Source of the DNA: Pseudomonas sp. R84
GTDB taxonomy: Bacteria > Pseudomonadota > Gammaproteobacteria > Pseudomonadales > Pseudomonadaceae
Length of the DNA: 64,000 nt
Reading direction: 5' to 3'
Assembly: GCF_009834515.1 (NCBI RefSeq)
Contig: NZ_CP019426.1
Location: forward strand, 2,965,501-3,029,500
Notes under the pieces: model-generated
Told to the model about the DNA's origin: nothing
Database searches by the model: none
Seen by the model: only the letters and a program-made list of their open reading frames with translations
Translations under genes and position numbers: made by a program
Shown: positions 53,885 through 62,467 of the stretch, piece by piece
Numbering within the stretch: position 1 is the first letter of the stretch
How the letters are laid out: the number at the start of each line of letters is the position of its first letter

Positions 53885-53995
53885 TATTCCGCTGCAGGTG
53901 CTTGATGGAGTTGTATTGGCTCAGCCCCTTGGAATCCGCCAACCCGCCCTCATAACCATCGCTATACCCAACACCCCGAAGAGGAACGACACGCC

Positions 53996-54502
53996 ATGAC
54001 CACTCAAACCGAAACCGCCATCCTCGCCGGTGGCTGCTTCTGGGGCATGCAGGATCTGCTGCGGCGCTATCCCGGCGTGTTGCAGACTCGCGTCGGTTAC
54101 ACCGGCGGCGACGTGCCGAATGCCACCTATCGCAACCATGGCGACCACGCCGAAGCCATCGAAATCACCTTCGATCCTGCCGTGATCAGCTACCGACAGA
54201 TCCTTGAGTTTTTCTTCCAGATCCACGACCCGAGCACGTCAAACCGTCAGGGCAATGACCTCGGTCGCAGCTATCGCTCGGCGATTTATTATCTCAGCGA
54301 AGCGCAACGTGATATCGCCGAGGACACCGCTGCCGATGTTGATGCGTCAAAACTATGGCCGGGCCGCGTGGTGACCGAAATCGAACCGGCGGGGCCGTTC
54401 TGGGAAGCAGAGCCGGAGCATCAGGATTACCTTGAGCGTATTCCGAATGGCTACACCTGCCATTTCATTCGCCCGAACTGGAAGCTGCCGAAGCGCGCGT
54501 GA
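53996..54502 (+). CDS. msrA: Peptide methionine sulfoxide reductase MsrA
   Basis: 168 residues with the catalytic motif GGCFWGM (Cys14) and the family motifs [22 protein letters not shown] and FFQIHDP. It reduces methionine-S-sulfoxide in proteins using thioredoxin. GAGGAA precedes the ATG. The last 38 bases overlap the convergent TetR gene. Confidence 0.93.
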   Translation: MTTQTETAILAGGCFWGMQDLLRRYPGVLQTRVGYTGGDVPNATYRNHGDHAEAIEITFDPAVISYRQILEFFFQIHDPSTSNRQGNDLGRSYRSAIYYLSEAQRDIAEDTAADVDASKLWPGRVVTEIEPAGPFWEAEPEHQDYLERIPNGYTCHFIRPNWKLPKRA

Positions 54503-55142
54503 GCGGTGCACGCTGCTCATTCAGCGCCAGCACGTAAGCACTGAACATATCCGCCAGCCCGTCGGCGCATACCGAGATTTCTTCCTCTGTACGGGGGCTG
54601 CTGGAAAAGTCTTTCCCCACCGAACTGAGCGTGGTCAGGATCAAATCGCACGCCGACGTGCGGATTTGTTCACCGACCTCAGGCAGCAATTCGTCCATGA
54701 ACGTGGCGAAAATCCGCCGCCCGGCCGCGCGCACTTCGTGGGCCTCGGGGGCGTTGCGGTAGAGCGGGGCGGCGTCGTTCAGTGCGCCGCGCATCTGCGC
54801 TTCGTCGCACTCTGAACGAATGAATGCCTGCACCAGGGTGCGCAGGCGAGTGAGTGGCGGCTGCTCAAAGTCTTGCAGAATCCGCTGCAGCATCTGCGTG
54901 GTGTGCAGCCATTCATCGCTCTGCAATCGGAACAGGATTGCGGCCTTGTTGGGGAAATACTGATACAGCGAGCCGATGCTCACACCGGCCTTTTCTGCGA
55001 CCCGTGCGGTGGTGAAACGGCTGGCCCCATGCTCGCTCAAAACCTGAATAGCCGCTTGCAGAATCGCCGCCACCAGCTCGGTGGAACGTGCCTGCTGCGG
55101 CTGTTTGCGTGAGGAAATACGGGCAGTCTGGCGGTTGGTCAT
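54465..55142 (-). CDS. TetR-family regulator
   Basis: 225 residues with a TetR HTH ([20 protein letters not shown], then [18 protein letters not shown]) and a helical C-terminal domain. It is divergent from the methyltransferase at 55254, and an inverted repeat in the gap is a good operator candidate. Its 3' end overlaps msrA by 38 bases in the convergent direction. Confidence 0.9.
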   Translation of the reverse strand: MTNRQTARISSRKQPQQARSTELVAAILQAAIQVLSEHGASRFTTARVAEKAGVSIGSLYQYFPNKAAILFRLQSDEWLHTTQMLQRILQDFEQPPLTRLRTLVQAFIRSECDEAQMRGALNDAAPLYRNAPEAHEVRAAGRRIFATFMDELLPEVGEQIRTSACDLILTTLSSVGKDFSSSPRTEEEISVCADGLADMFSAYVLALNEQRAPLTRASAASSSGE

Positions 55143-55203
55143 GGGCAGCTCGGGCGTCCGTGGGAATGCGAATAGCGCAAGAAGCGAATCGCTCGCATCA
55201 TTT

Positions 55204-55227
55204 AAATGCGACGAATCACTCGCATTT
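55204..55227. promoter_or_regulatory. Putative TetR operator
   Basis: A perfect 8-bp inverted repeat (aaatgcga and tcgcattt) with an 8-base spacer in the gap between the TetR and methyltransferase genes. A looser copy with the same arms (aatgcga and tcgcat) occurs at 55165-55198, suggesting two binding sites. Confidence 0.65.
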
Positions 55228-55253
55228 TAATCCCCAACTAACGGAAAGCAATC

Positions 55254-55910
55254 ATGACCACCCTGACCACTGAACCCTTGGCGAGCCTGATCGAACGCCT
55301 CTACACCCAAGCCAGCGCTGCCACCAGCCCGGTGCTGCAAACAGTGTCTGGCGAAGAACGCGAACGCCTGATGCACAGCAAAACCGAATACCTGAAACTC
55401 TATGAAATGCTCAAAGACCTGTGGCTGCCGGTCTCCCGCGATACCGGCAAACTGTTGTACATGCTGGCGCGCAACACCCAAGCCAAAGCCATTGTCGAGT
55501 TCGGCACCTCATTCGGCCTTTCGACGCTGCACCTGGCGGCCGCGTTGCGCGATAACGGTGGCGGTGTGCTGATCGGCAGTGAGTTCGAGCCTTCGAAGAT
55601 CGAATTGGCGCGGCATCACTTCGTTGAAGGCGGTGTCAGCGATCTGGTGGAGATTCGTCAAGGCGATGCACTGGTGACGCTGGCGACGGATCTGCCGGAC
55701 TCGGTCGATCTGCTCCTGCTTGATGGCGCGAAGGCGTTGTATGGCGACGTGTTGAGTATGGTCGAAAAACACCTGAAGCCGGGCGCGTTGGTGGTGGCGG
55801 ACAACACCGACTATTGCCCTGAGTACCTGGCTTACGTGCGCGCGCCGCAGAGCGGTTATCTGTCTGTGCCGTTTGCGGATGATATTGAGCTGTCGATGCG
55901 AGTGGGGTGA
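55254..55910 (+). CDS. Class I SAM-dependent O-methyltransferase
   Basis: 218 residues of the methyltransf_24/O-MTase type 3 family: SAM loop AIVEFGTSFGLSTLHLAAAL, acidic ribose-binding residue in LIGSEFEPSK and the metal-site DLLLLDGAKALYGDVL. The substrate, probably a catechol-like phenol, is not known. Controlled, by layout, by the divergent TetR protein. Confidence 0.85.
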   Translation: MTTLTTEPLASLIERLYTQASAATSPVLQTVSGEERERLMHSKTEYLKLYEMLKDLWLPVSRDTGKLLYMLARNTQAKAIVEFGTSFGLSTLHLAAALRDNGGGVLIGSEFEPSKIELARHHFVEGGVSDLVEIRQGDALVTLATDLPDSVDLLLLDGAKALYGDVLSMVEKHLKPGALVVADNTDYCPEYLAYVRAPQSGYLSVPFADDIELSMRVG

Positions 55911-55922
55911 AACACTGGTCAC

Positions 55923-56011
55923 TGTGGGAGCTTGCCTGCAAGCGATAGCGATCGGTCAGTTAGCTTCTTCGCAACAGACACGCCGCCTTCCCCAGCAGGC
56001 TGGCTCCCACA
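55923..56011. repeat. REP-like element (tgtgggagcttgcctgc type)
   Basis: Left arm tgtgggagcttgcctgcaag and right arm cagcaggctggctcccaca around a variable centre, between the convergent methyltransferase and TonB receptor genes. Confidence 0.85.
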
Positions 56012-56021
56012 GGGTTAGGTG

Positions 56022-58148
56022 TCAGAGCAGGCTCCACGACACCCCGACATAAACCCCCATCCCTTCACCCGGAGTAGACCGCGCCGCATCCAGCCCTTTG
56101 TCGTCATACCCCGGCGTGACCGTTGCCGCGTAGTGTTTGTTGGTCAGGTTGCGCATATCCACCCACGTCTGCCAGTCCCCCTTCGGCGCGTTGTAGCCCA
56201 GCGTCGCGCCGAACAGTGCGTAAGGATCGGCGTAATAACTGTTGGCGTAATCCACCGCTACCTTGGACACCAGTTGCGTGTTCACTGCCGCAAAGAACCC
56301 CTGCGGCCAGTCGTAACGCAATTCGCCCTGGTAGTAATGCATCGGCAGACCGGGCAGGCGGTTGTCGCCAAAACGATCATCATCGCGATAGTGGAAGTCG
56401 CTGAAGGTATACGCCTGACGCAAACTCAACTGACGGCCATCATCAGCCGACCAGAGTTTGCTGTTGAGGCTGGCTTCCACGCCTTGGTGCACGGTCGGGC
56501 TGGCGTTAAGTTCATACGGCGTGACGGCATTGGCATCCGGCAACACCGACAGCAGTTCATGCCGCACCTGCGCGTAGTACCACGCCAGACTCCATTCACC
56601 GACGACGCTGTCGCCACGACCGCCCAGCTCCAGCGTGGTCGCGGTCTGGTTCTGCAGTTTGATCGGGTCTTTCTGTGTACCGCTCGCGGCGCCATTGCCA
56701 GCCGGAAAGCGCACGTTGGAGCTGTAGATCAGCGACCACGGGTGCGGCGCTTCAACCGAGCGGCTGAGGTTGCCGAACACTTGCAGGTCCGGGGTGATCT
56801 GGTAACGCAGGCCGAGGCGCGGCGCGTAATCCCAGTCGTTCATGCTGGTTTTGCCGCCGCTCTGCGGGTAGGTCACAGCACTTTCGCGGCGGGTGTAGAT
56901 GGCGGCGAGACCCGTAGTCAGCCACAGGTCGTCGGCAATTTCCAGGTCGTTGCCCAAGTGCAGAACGGTGTCCGAACCCTGATAGGTGAAGTTGCGCATG
57001 CGCGTGCCGGGCACGTAGCTGGCGGTGTTGCCAGAAGGAATGCGCACGAACTCGCTGGCGCCATCGTTGGGCAGGTGTTTGGTCACGCGCAGGCCGACGT
57101 TGCTGTGGCTTTCCATGCCGAAAATCGTGTCGCGGCGTTTGTAGTCAAACGTGCCGCTGACGTCGGTATAGGCGACCTTCAAGCGGTTCGGGCCCTCGCG
57201 CAGGTCCATCGGGTAGTCGTGGTAAACGAGGCCGGTCTGGATGCTCGAATCGTCGTCGATGTAATAAGTAGTCTTGTTGCCGATGAAGGTGCTGCCCGGC
57301 TGCTTGCGACTGTCATCGCGCGACACGTAAGACGGATTGGCCGCCCGCGGCGAGTGTTCGATGGAGTGCTTGGTCACCCGGCCGGCGAGGTCGTTGTCGG
57401 TCTCGCGGTAACGAATATAGAAGCGCGTTTCCAGGTTCGGGTTGAAGCGATAGCCGAAATTGGCGATCACACCTTTGCTTTCGCTGGCGGTGTGATCCTG
57501 ATAGCCGTCGGCGTTGGAATCGGTGAGCGACACGTAGTAATCGAAGTCGCCGAGCACTTGCCCGGAGCTGACCTGACGCTGCTGATAACCATGGCTGCCG
57601 GTGGCGTAGCGCACTTGCAGTTTCGGCGCGTTGTAGCCGGTGTGGCTGACGTAATCGATGGCGCCACCCAGCGCCAGCGAACCGCGATCAAAACCGTTGG
57701 CGCCGCGCAGCACTTCAACGTGATCGACCCACAGCGGTTCGAGCAATTCATACGGCGTGCCACCCGGGCCAGTCAGCGGCAGGCCATCGAGCATGGTGTA
57801 CAGCCCCGAGGCGTGGGCGCCCGGCGCGCGGTTGATGCCCGAGCCACGGACCGAGATTTTCACGCCTTCGTTGCCCGCCGACTGTGCATAAACCCCAGGT
57901 TGATACGCCAGCACATCCTGATTGCTCGCCACGCGGCCCTGCAGCGGTTGGCGCATGTCGACGACGTTGGTGCCGCCGGGCACCTGATCGAGGCGGGCCT
58001 TGGCTTCCTCAACAGAGACATCACTGCCGTTGCGATCCTCGGCCGAAATCAGCACTTGCCCCAGTTCCAGACCTTGAGTCTCGGCCATTGCCGGGCAGGC
58101 GAGGGCCAGGCCGAGCAGGGCGGTGGGCAGGGATTTGGACGCGGGCAT
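56022..58148 (-). CDS. TonB-dependent outer-membrane receptor
   Basis: 708 residues. A signal peptide (ALLGLALACPAMA-E), plug with a TonB-box-proximal LGQVLISAEDR and VLRGANGFDRGSLALGGAID, and a barrel ending in the aromatic-rich VGVSWSLL. There is no STN signalling domain and no sigma factor nearby, so it is a simple uptake receptor. Closest general type is a FecA/metal-chelate receptor; the ligand is unknown. GGAG precedes the ATG. No Fur box was seen upstream. Confidence 0.9.
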   Translation of the reverse strand: MPASKSLPTALLGLALACPAMAETQGLELGQVLISAEDRNGSDVSVEEAKARLDQVPGGTNVVDMRQPLQGRVASNQDVLAYQPGVYAQSAGNEGVKISVRGSGINRAPGAHASGLYTMLDGLPLTGPGGTPYELLEPLWVDHVEVLRGANGFDRGSLALGGAIDYVSHTGYNAPKLQVRYATGSHGYQQRQVSSGQVLGDFDYYVSLTDSNADGYQDHTASESKGVIANFGYRFNPNLETRFYIRYRETDNDLAGRVTKHSIEHSPRAANPSYVSRDDSRKQPGSTFIGNKTTYYIDDDSSIQTGLVYHDYPMDLREGPNRLKVAYTDVSGTFDYKRRDTIFGMESHSNVGLRVTKHLPNDGASEFVRIPSGNTASYVPGTRMRNFTYQGSDTVLHLGNDLEIADDLWLTTGLAAIYTRRESAVTYPQSGGKTSMNDWDYAPRLGLRYQITPDLQVFGNLSRSVEAPHPWSLIYSSNVRFPAGNGAASGTQKDPIKLQNQTATTLELGGRGDSVVGEWSLAWYYAQVRHELLSVLPDANAVTPYELNASPTVHQGVEASLNSKLWSADDGRQLSLRQAYTFSDFHYRDDDRFGDNRLPGLPMHYYQGELRYDWPQGFFAAVNTQLVSKVAVDYANSYYADPYALFGATLGYNAPKGDWQTWVDMRNLTNKHYAATVTPGYDDKGLDAARSTPGEGMGVYVGVSWSLL

Positions 58149-58338
58149 CGAGAAAACTCCAGGCAGACAAGGGCAGGGCAATGAACAGTGCGACGCAAGA
58201 AAGAACGAAGGAAACACATGGCAATTTTGCTTTTTGCCCGGTCATGGCAAACGGCACGTCATGAACTAACCTCACGTGTCTGGTTTGTCCCGTCAATCAA
58301 CACTCTGTTTCTGCATTTATTGGAGAGAGGCCAAGGTC

Positions 58339-59154
58339 ATGGCAAAAGGCAAAAAGAAGGCCGCCACGGCGCCTGAAAGTCTGAAGCTGAAAAACAAGGA
58401 ATACCTCGAGCATTTGCGCAAACTGCACGTCGAACTGGTCAAGTTGCAGGAATGGGTGATCGCCAAGGGCGTCAAGGTCTGCATCGTTTTCGAAGGCCGC
58501 GACGGCGCTGGCAAGGGCGGGACCATCAAGGCATTGACCGAGCGCGTCAGCCCGCGTGTCTTTCGCGTGGTGGCGCTGCCGGCGCCGACCGATCGCGAGA
58601 AAAGCCAGATGCATGTGCAGCGTTATCTGCCTTATCTACCGGCGGCCGGTGAAGTGGTGATCTTCGATCGCAGTTGGTACAACCGCGCCGGTGTCGAGCG
58701 GGTGATGGGCTTCTGCACCGACGAGCAGGCGGACAAATTCCTCAAATCGATTCCCTTGGTCGAACACGCCATCGTTCAGTCCGGGGTGATCCTGCTCAAG
58801 TACTGGCTGGAAGTCAGCCCCGAAGAGCAGACCCGTCGACTTGAAGCGCGCATCAACGACGGGCGCAAGACCTGGAAACTGACACCCATGGACCTTAAGT
58901 CCTACAGCCGCTGGTACGACTACTCACGGGCGCGGGACGAAATGTTCAAACACTCCGATACCGAACACGCGCCGTGGCTGGTGGCCGACTCCAACGACAA
59001 GCGCCGCGCACGGCTGAACATCATCACCGATGTGCTCAGTCGTATTCCGTATGAGGATGTGAAGCGCGACAAGGTCGAATTACCCAAACGGCAGAAGCCG
59101 GGCAAGTACCGCGATCCGGATTATCCGTACCGGCGCGTGGCCGGGAAGTTCTGA
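58339..59154 (+). CDS. ppk2: Polyphosphate kinase 2
   Basis: 271 residues of the PPK2 family: Walker A GRDGAGKGGTIK, the lid DRSWYNRAGVERVMGF and conserved RLEARINDGRKTWKL. It transfers phosphate between polyphosphate and nucleoside di- or monophosphates. Length and single domain fit class I PPK2 (polyP-driven GTP/ATP formation). Starts at 58339 with GAGAGAGG/AAGG upstream. Transcribed away from the TonB receptor gene. Confidence 0.93.
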   Translation: MAKGKKKAATAPESLKLKNKEYLEHLRKLHVELVKLQEWVIAKGVKVCIVFEGRDGAGKGGTIKALTERVSPRVFRVVALPAPTDREKSQMHVQRYLPYLPAAGEVVIFDRSWYNRAGVERVMGFCTDEQADKFLKSIPLVEHAIVQSGVILLKYWLEVSPEEQTRRLEARINDGRKTWKLTPMDLKSYSRWYDYSRARDEMFKHSDTEHAPWLVADSNDKRRARLNIITDVLSRIPYEDVKRDKVELPKRQKPGKYRDPDYPYRRVAGKF

Positions 59155-59171
59155 CAAACCACCCCAATCTC

Positions 59172-59260
59172 TGTGGGAGCTTGCCTGCAAGCGATGGCGG
59201 TGGGTCAGCCAATATTTTCGGGACAGACAATCCGCTTTCGCGAGCAGGCTCGCTCCCACA
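59172..59260. repeat. REP-like element
   Basis: Left arm tgtgggagcttgcctgcaag and right arm gcgagcaggctcgctcccaca around a variable centre, downstream of ppk2. Same family as the copies at 27915, 30606 and 55923. Confidence 0.85.
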
Positions 59261-59392
59261 GGGGTTGGTGGAGTTTCCTGCATTGCTGACAAGTACTACC
59301 CCTTTGAAGTGAGCAGTCCATCCGTCGATTACGCTGAACCACTGGGGGCTCATGTCTTTCTATGGAGGACGTCCCCCACGAGATCATCCCCG

Positions 59393-59608
59393 ATGTTCGA
59401 TCAGCGTAAACGAGAAAAACTGGCGGCATGGCGCAAACTGGCGACGCAAGCGCAGATGCGTCTGGACCCGGAACAACAGTACGACGAACTGCTCAAGGCC
59501 GCCGATGAAATGGAGGAACAGGGGCTGATCACCAGCGCCGAGTGGCGGCAGTTGGTGCGCGATGCGGGCAATGTGTTTACCGGTGACCCGGGACGAACAC
59601 ACAGCTAA
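59393..59608 (+). CDS. Small helical protein of unknown function
   Basis: 71 residues, highly charged and helical (FDQRKREKLAAWRKLATQAQ, then YDELLKAADEMEEQGLITSA), predicted cytoplasmic. The ATG at 59393 is the first plausible start; a weak GAG lies upstream. It is convergent with the GGDEF/EAL gene. I do not recognise the family. Confidence 0.6.
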   Translation: MFDQRKREKLAAWRKLATQAQMRLDPEQQYDELLKAADEMEEQGLITSAEWRQLVRDAGNVFTGDPGRTHS

Positions 59609-59633
59609 TCAGTGCGCGGAGATCTCAAAACGC

Positions 59634-62246
59634 TCAGATCACCCGGCCTTTCTTCAGCTTCTGTTGCGCGCCTCTGGAGTCGCGCAAAAGCCGCGCAAAC
59701 GCCACTTTGTCGATCGGCCGACTCATGAAGTAACCCTGCACCTCATTGCATTGATCGACCCCGAGAATATCCAGTTGCTCTTCGGTCTCGACCCCTTCGG
59801 CAGTCACGGTCAGGCCCATGGCTTTGCCCAGGCCGATGATCGCCTGCACCACCGCGCGATCATTGGTGCCGCTGCTGATCGAGGCGATGAAGCGCTTGTC
59901 GATCTTGATCCCGTCAAAAGGATAAGCGCGCAGGTAACCGAGGGACGAGTAGCCGGTGCCGAAGTCGTCCATGTTCAGGCGCACGCCGAGTTCTTTCAGG
60001 GCATTCATGGTGGTCAGGGCGCCGTCGGTGTCGTTGAGCATCACGTTTTCGGTTATCTCCAGTTCCAGGCGACTGGCTGGGAAGCGGGTTTGCACCAGCA
60101 CTTCGCGAACATCCTCGACCACATCGCTGACGGCAAACTGCGCGGGCGACAGATTCACCGACAGCAGGATGTCTTCCGGCCAGCCCAGTGCGGTTTCGCA
60201 GGCTTCGCGCAACACCCAGCGACCGAGCGGGACGATCAGGTCGGTCTGCTCCGCCAACGGGATGAACAAGTCCGGGCCAAGCAATCCCTTGGTCGGATGC
60301 TGCCAGCGCACCAGCGCCTCGACCGAAACAATGTGTTTGCCATCGACCTTGTAGCGCGGCTGATAGTGCAGGATGAACTCGTTGTGCTTGAGCGCGTGGC
60401 GCAGGTCGTCTTCCATTTGCCGGCGGGTCTGGATCTGATCGCTCATGTGCGCTTCGAAATAGCACCAGGTGTTCTTGCCTTCGGATTTGGCCTGATAGAG
60501 GGCGATGTCGGCGTAACGGATCAGATCGCTGGGCAAGTAACCGTGGCGCCGGCTGAGTGCGATGCCGATGCTGGCGCCGATGTGCAGCGGATGGTGTTCG
60601 AAGACCACCGGTTGATGCAGGCTGCCGATCAGGCGGGTGCAGAATTTGTCGATTTCGTGCGGACTGTCCATACCGTTAAGCACCACGATGAATTCGTCGC
60701 CGCCCAGACGCGCGACGATGTCGTGTTCGCGGGTGCACTCACGCAGGCGCACGGCGACTTCCTGCAGCACGGCGTCACCGGCCGGGTGGCCGAGCGAATC
60801 GTTGATCGGTTTGAAGTTATCGAGGTCGATCATCAGCAGCGACAGCGGTGGCGCGTGTTCCTTGAGCAGCAGCGCTTCATCCAGATAACGCGCAAGCTTG
60901 TTGCGGTTGGGCAGGCCGGTGAGGGCGTCGTGCATCGACAGATGCTGAATCTGCGCATGAGCGGCGACTTCGTCGGTGATGTCGCTGGCGGTGCCGCGAT
61001 AGCCGATGACCGTGTGCTTGTCGAAGATCGGCCGCGCGGACAGCCGGCAGTGGCGCTGCTGGCCGGAGTGGTCACGGTAGGTGCAACGCAAGTCACTGGC
61101 GCTGTTCTCCTCGGTGAGGTTTTTCAGCCACAGTTCCAGTGGCGTGGTGTCGCAATTCAACAGGTGGCCGATGTCTTGCCCCAGCCACAAGGTTTGCGGG
61201 TAACCGGTCACTTCGCTGAAGCGCGCCGACAGATACGTCAGCGCCAGGGCGCGATCGACCTCCCAGATCCAGTCCGACGCGGCTTCGGCCACCGCGCGAA
61301 AGCGTTCTTCGCTCGCTTCGAGCTCACGGTTGGCGTTTTCCAGCGCCTGATTGGAGGTTTGCATGACGGCGAAACTCTGGTCGACGTACTGCGATGAACG
61401 CAAGGCGTGACGGAAGAAGTACGCGGTCAGCAGCATCAGCACCACAATCGTCGCGCCGAGTGGCGGCAGCAAGGACCACAATAAATGTTGCCCGGGTCGC
61501 TCCAGATCAGCGACCAGACTGTAACCGGTGCTGTCCAGCGGCACCCGAGGGCGCTGCGGGTCGATCGTCTCGTCCGGCGCCAGAGTCAGGTTGTTCAAGC
61601 CGTAACCGCTGCCAATCAGACGCAATTTGGTCGGTGTGAGTTTGTCGACGAACACCAGCACCGAAGAAGTCTGCGGATCGCCGAGTGGTCGTTCATCGTT
61701 GGGAATGATCGTCGCCGCCGACACCAGCGCCGGCCAGCCTTCGAACAGTGAATAGCGGCTGACTGGCTTGGTCAGATCACCTTGGCCCAACACTTGATCC
61801 AGTAACTCCGTGGCGCTTACCTGAACGAACGCGGACAGCTCGGCATCGACCATTTGCCCGCGCACCACCGCGTAACGGGTGCCTTCGCGGTTCAGCACGA
61901 ACACGCCGTCATAGCCGTCACTGGTGAACAGGGTTTTGCCGAGGTTCTGCTCGGTGTAGGCCCAATTCGTGTCGACCTGACCGCTCAAATGCTCGTAGGC
62001 GGTGGTCCAGTAGGCGTAGCTGGTGATGTAGTTTTTCGAGGCCGTGATGCGGTTTTCCAGCGCGCGAGCCGAGTAAAAGCGGGTTTTGGTGACCTCTTCG
62101 CTGTCCAGGCGCTCGGCGATACCCAGCAAAGCGACTGCCGCCGCAATCACGCCACTGACGAACAGCGCTCCGACCGCGAAGGCCAGGCGGCGAGTGACGG
62201 CGCTCTGGCGCGGTGGAAGCGGGGCTGCATAGCTGGAAAGGTCCAT
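59634..62246 (-). CDS. CHASE4-PAS-GGDEF-EAL cyclic-di-GMP protein
   Basis: 870 residues. Two membrane helices (about 20-40 and 275-295) bracket a periplasmic CHASE4-like sensor; then PAS (about 330-450), GGDEF (about 450-615, GGDEF intact in ARLGGDEF with an REHD inhibitory site five residues before it) and EAL (about 625-860, EAL in VSVEALVRW, plus DDFGTGYSS). Both enzyme sites look complete, so it could make and degrade c-di-GMP. AAGGAC precedes the ATG at 62246. Confidence 0.92.
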   Translation of the reverse strand: MDLSSYAAPLPPRQSAVTRRLAFAVGALFVSGVIAAAVALLGIAERLDSEEVTKTRFYSARALENRITASKNYITSYAYWTTAYEHLSGQVDTNWAYTEQNLGKTLFTSDGYDGVFVLNREGTRYAVVRGQMVDAELSAFVQVSATELLDQVLGQGDLTKPVSRYSLFEGWPALVSAATIIPNDERPLGDPQTSSVLVFVDKLTPTKLRLIGSGYGLNNLTLAPDETIDPQRPRVPLDSTGYSLVADLERPGQHLLWSLLPPLGATIVVLMLLTAYFFRHALRSSQYVDQSFAVMQTSNQALENANRELEASEERFRAVAEAASDWIWEVDRALALTYLSARFSEVTGYPQTLWLGQDIGHLLNCDTTPLELWLKNLTEENSASDLRCTYRDHSGQQRHCRLSARPIFDKHTVIGYRGTASDITDEVAAHAQIQHLSMHDALTGLPNRNKLARYLDEALLLKEHAPPLSLLMIDLDNFKPINDSLGHPAGDAVLQEVAVRLRECTREHDIVARLGGDEFIVVLNGMDSPHEIDKFCTRLIGSLHQPVVFEHHPLHIGASIGIALSRRHGYLPSDLIRYADIALYQAKSEGKNTWCYFEAHMSDQIQTRRQMEDDLRHALKHNEFILHYQPRYKVDGKHIVSVEALVRWQHPTKGLLGPDLFIPLAEQTDLIVPLGRWVLREACETALGWPEDILLSVNLSPAQFAVSDVVEDVREVLVQTRFPASRLELEITENVMLNDTDGALTTMNALKELGVRLNMDDFGTGYSSLGYLRAYPFDGIKIDKRFIASISSGTNDRAVVQAIIGLGKAMGLTVTAEGVETEEQLDILGVDQCNEVQGYFMSRPIDKVAFARLLRDSRGAQQKLKKGRVI

Positions 62247-62467
62247 GTGCTCGTCCTTGATCCGCTGTCTTCTGAATCTAGAACCACGGCGTGGGCGCAA
62301 TGTTCAGATTGTTCTCGGCGACTGCTCTGAAAGCGTAGTGAACCCCGCGTGATTTGTCTTCCCAAGTGCAGGACGCCGATCAGCGGCCAATCCCGAAAGG
62401 GCAAGACTTCCCGCGCAAAAACCGGATAATGGCCGCCATTCGTTTAGCCGTATTCTGGTAATCCCGC

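Noticed and set aside
56019..58184. A 721-codon plus-strand ORF opposite the TonB receptor
   Set aside because: It mirrors the receptor in the antisense frame, is full of Arg/His/Val-rich low-information sequence, and the minus-strand frame has a signal peptide, plug and barrel.
59562..61397. A 611-codon plus-strand ORF opposite the GGDEF/EAL gene
   Set aside because: Antisense shadow in high-GC DNA; the minus strand has intact GGDEF and EAL motifs.
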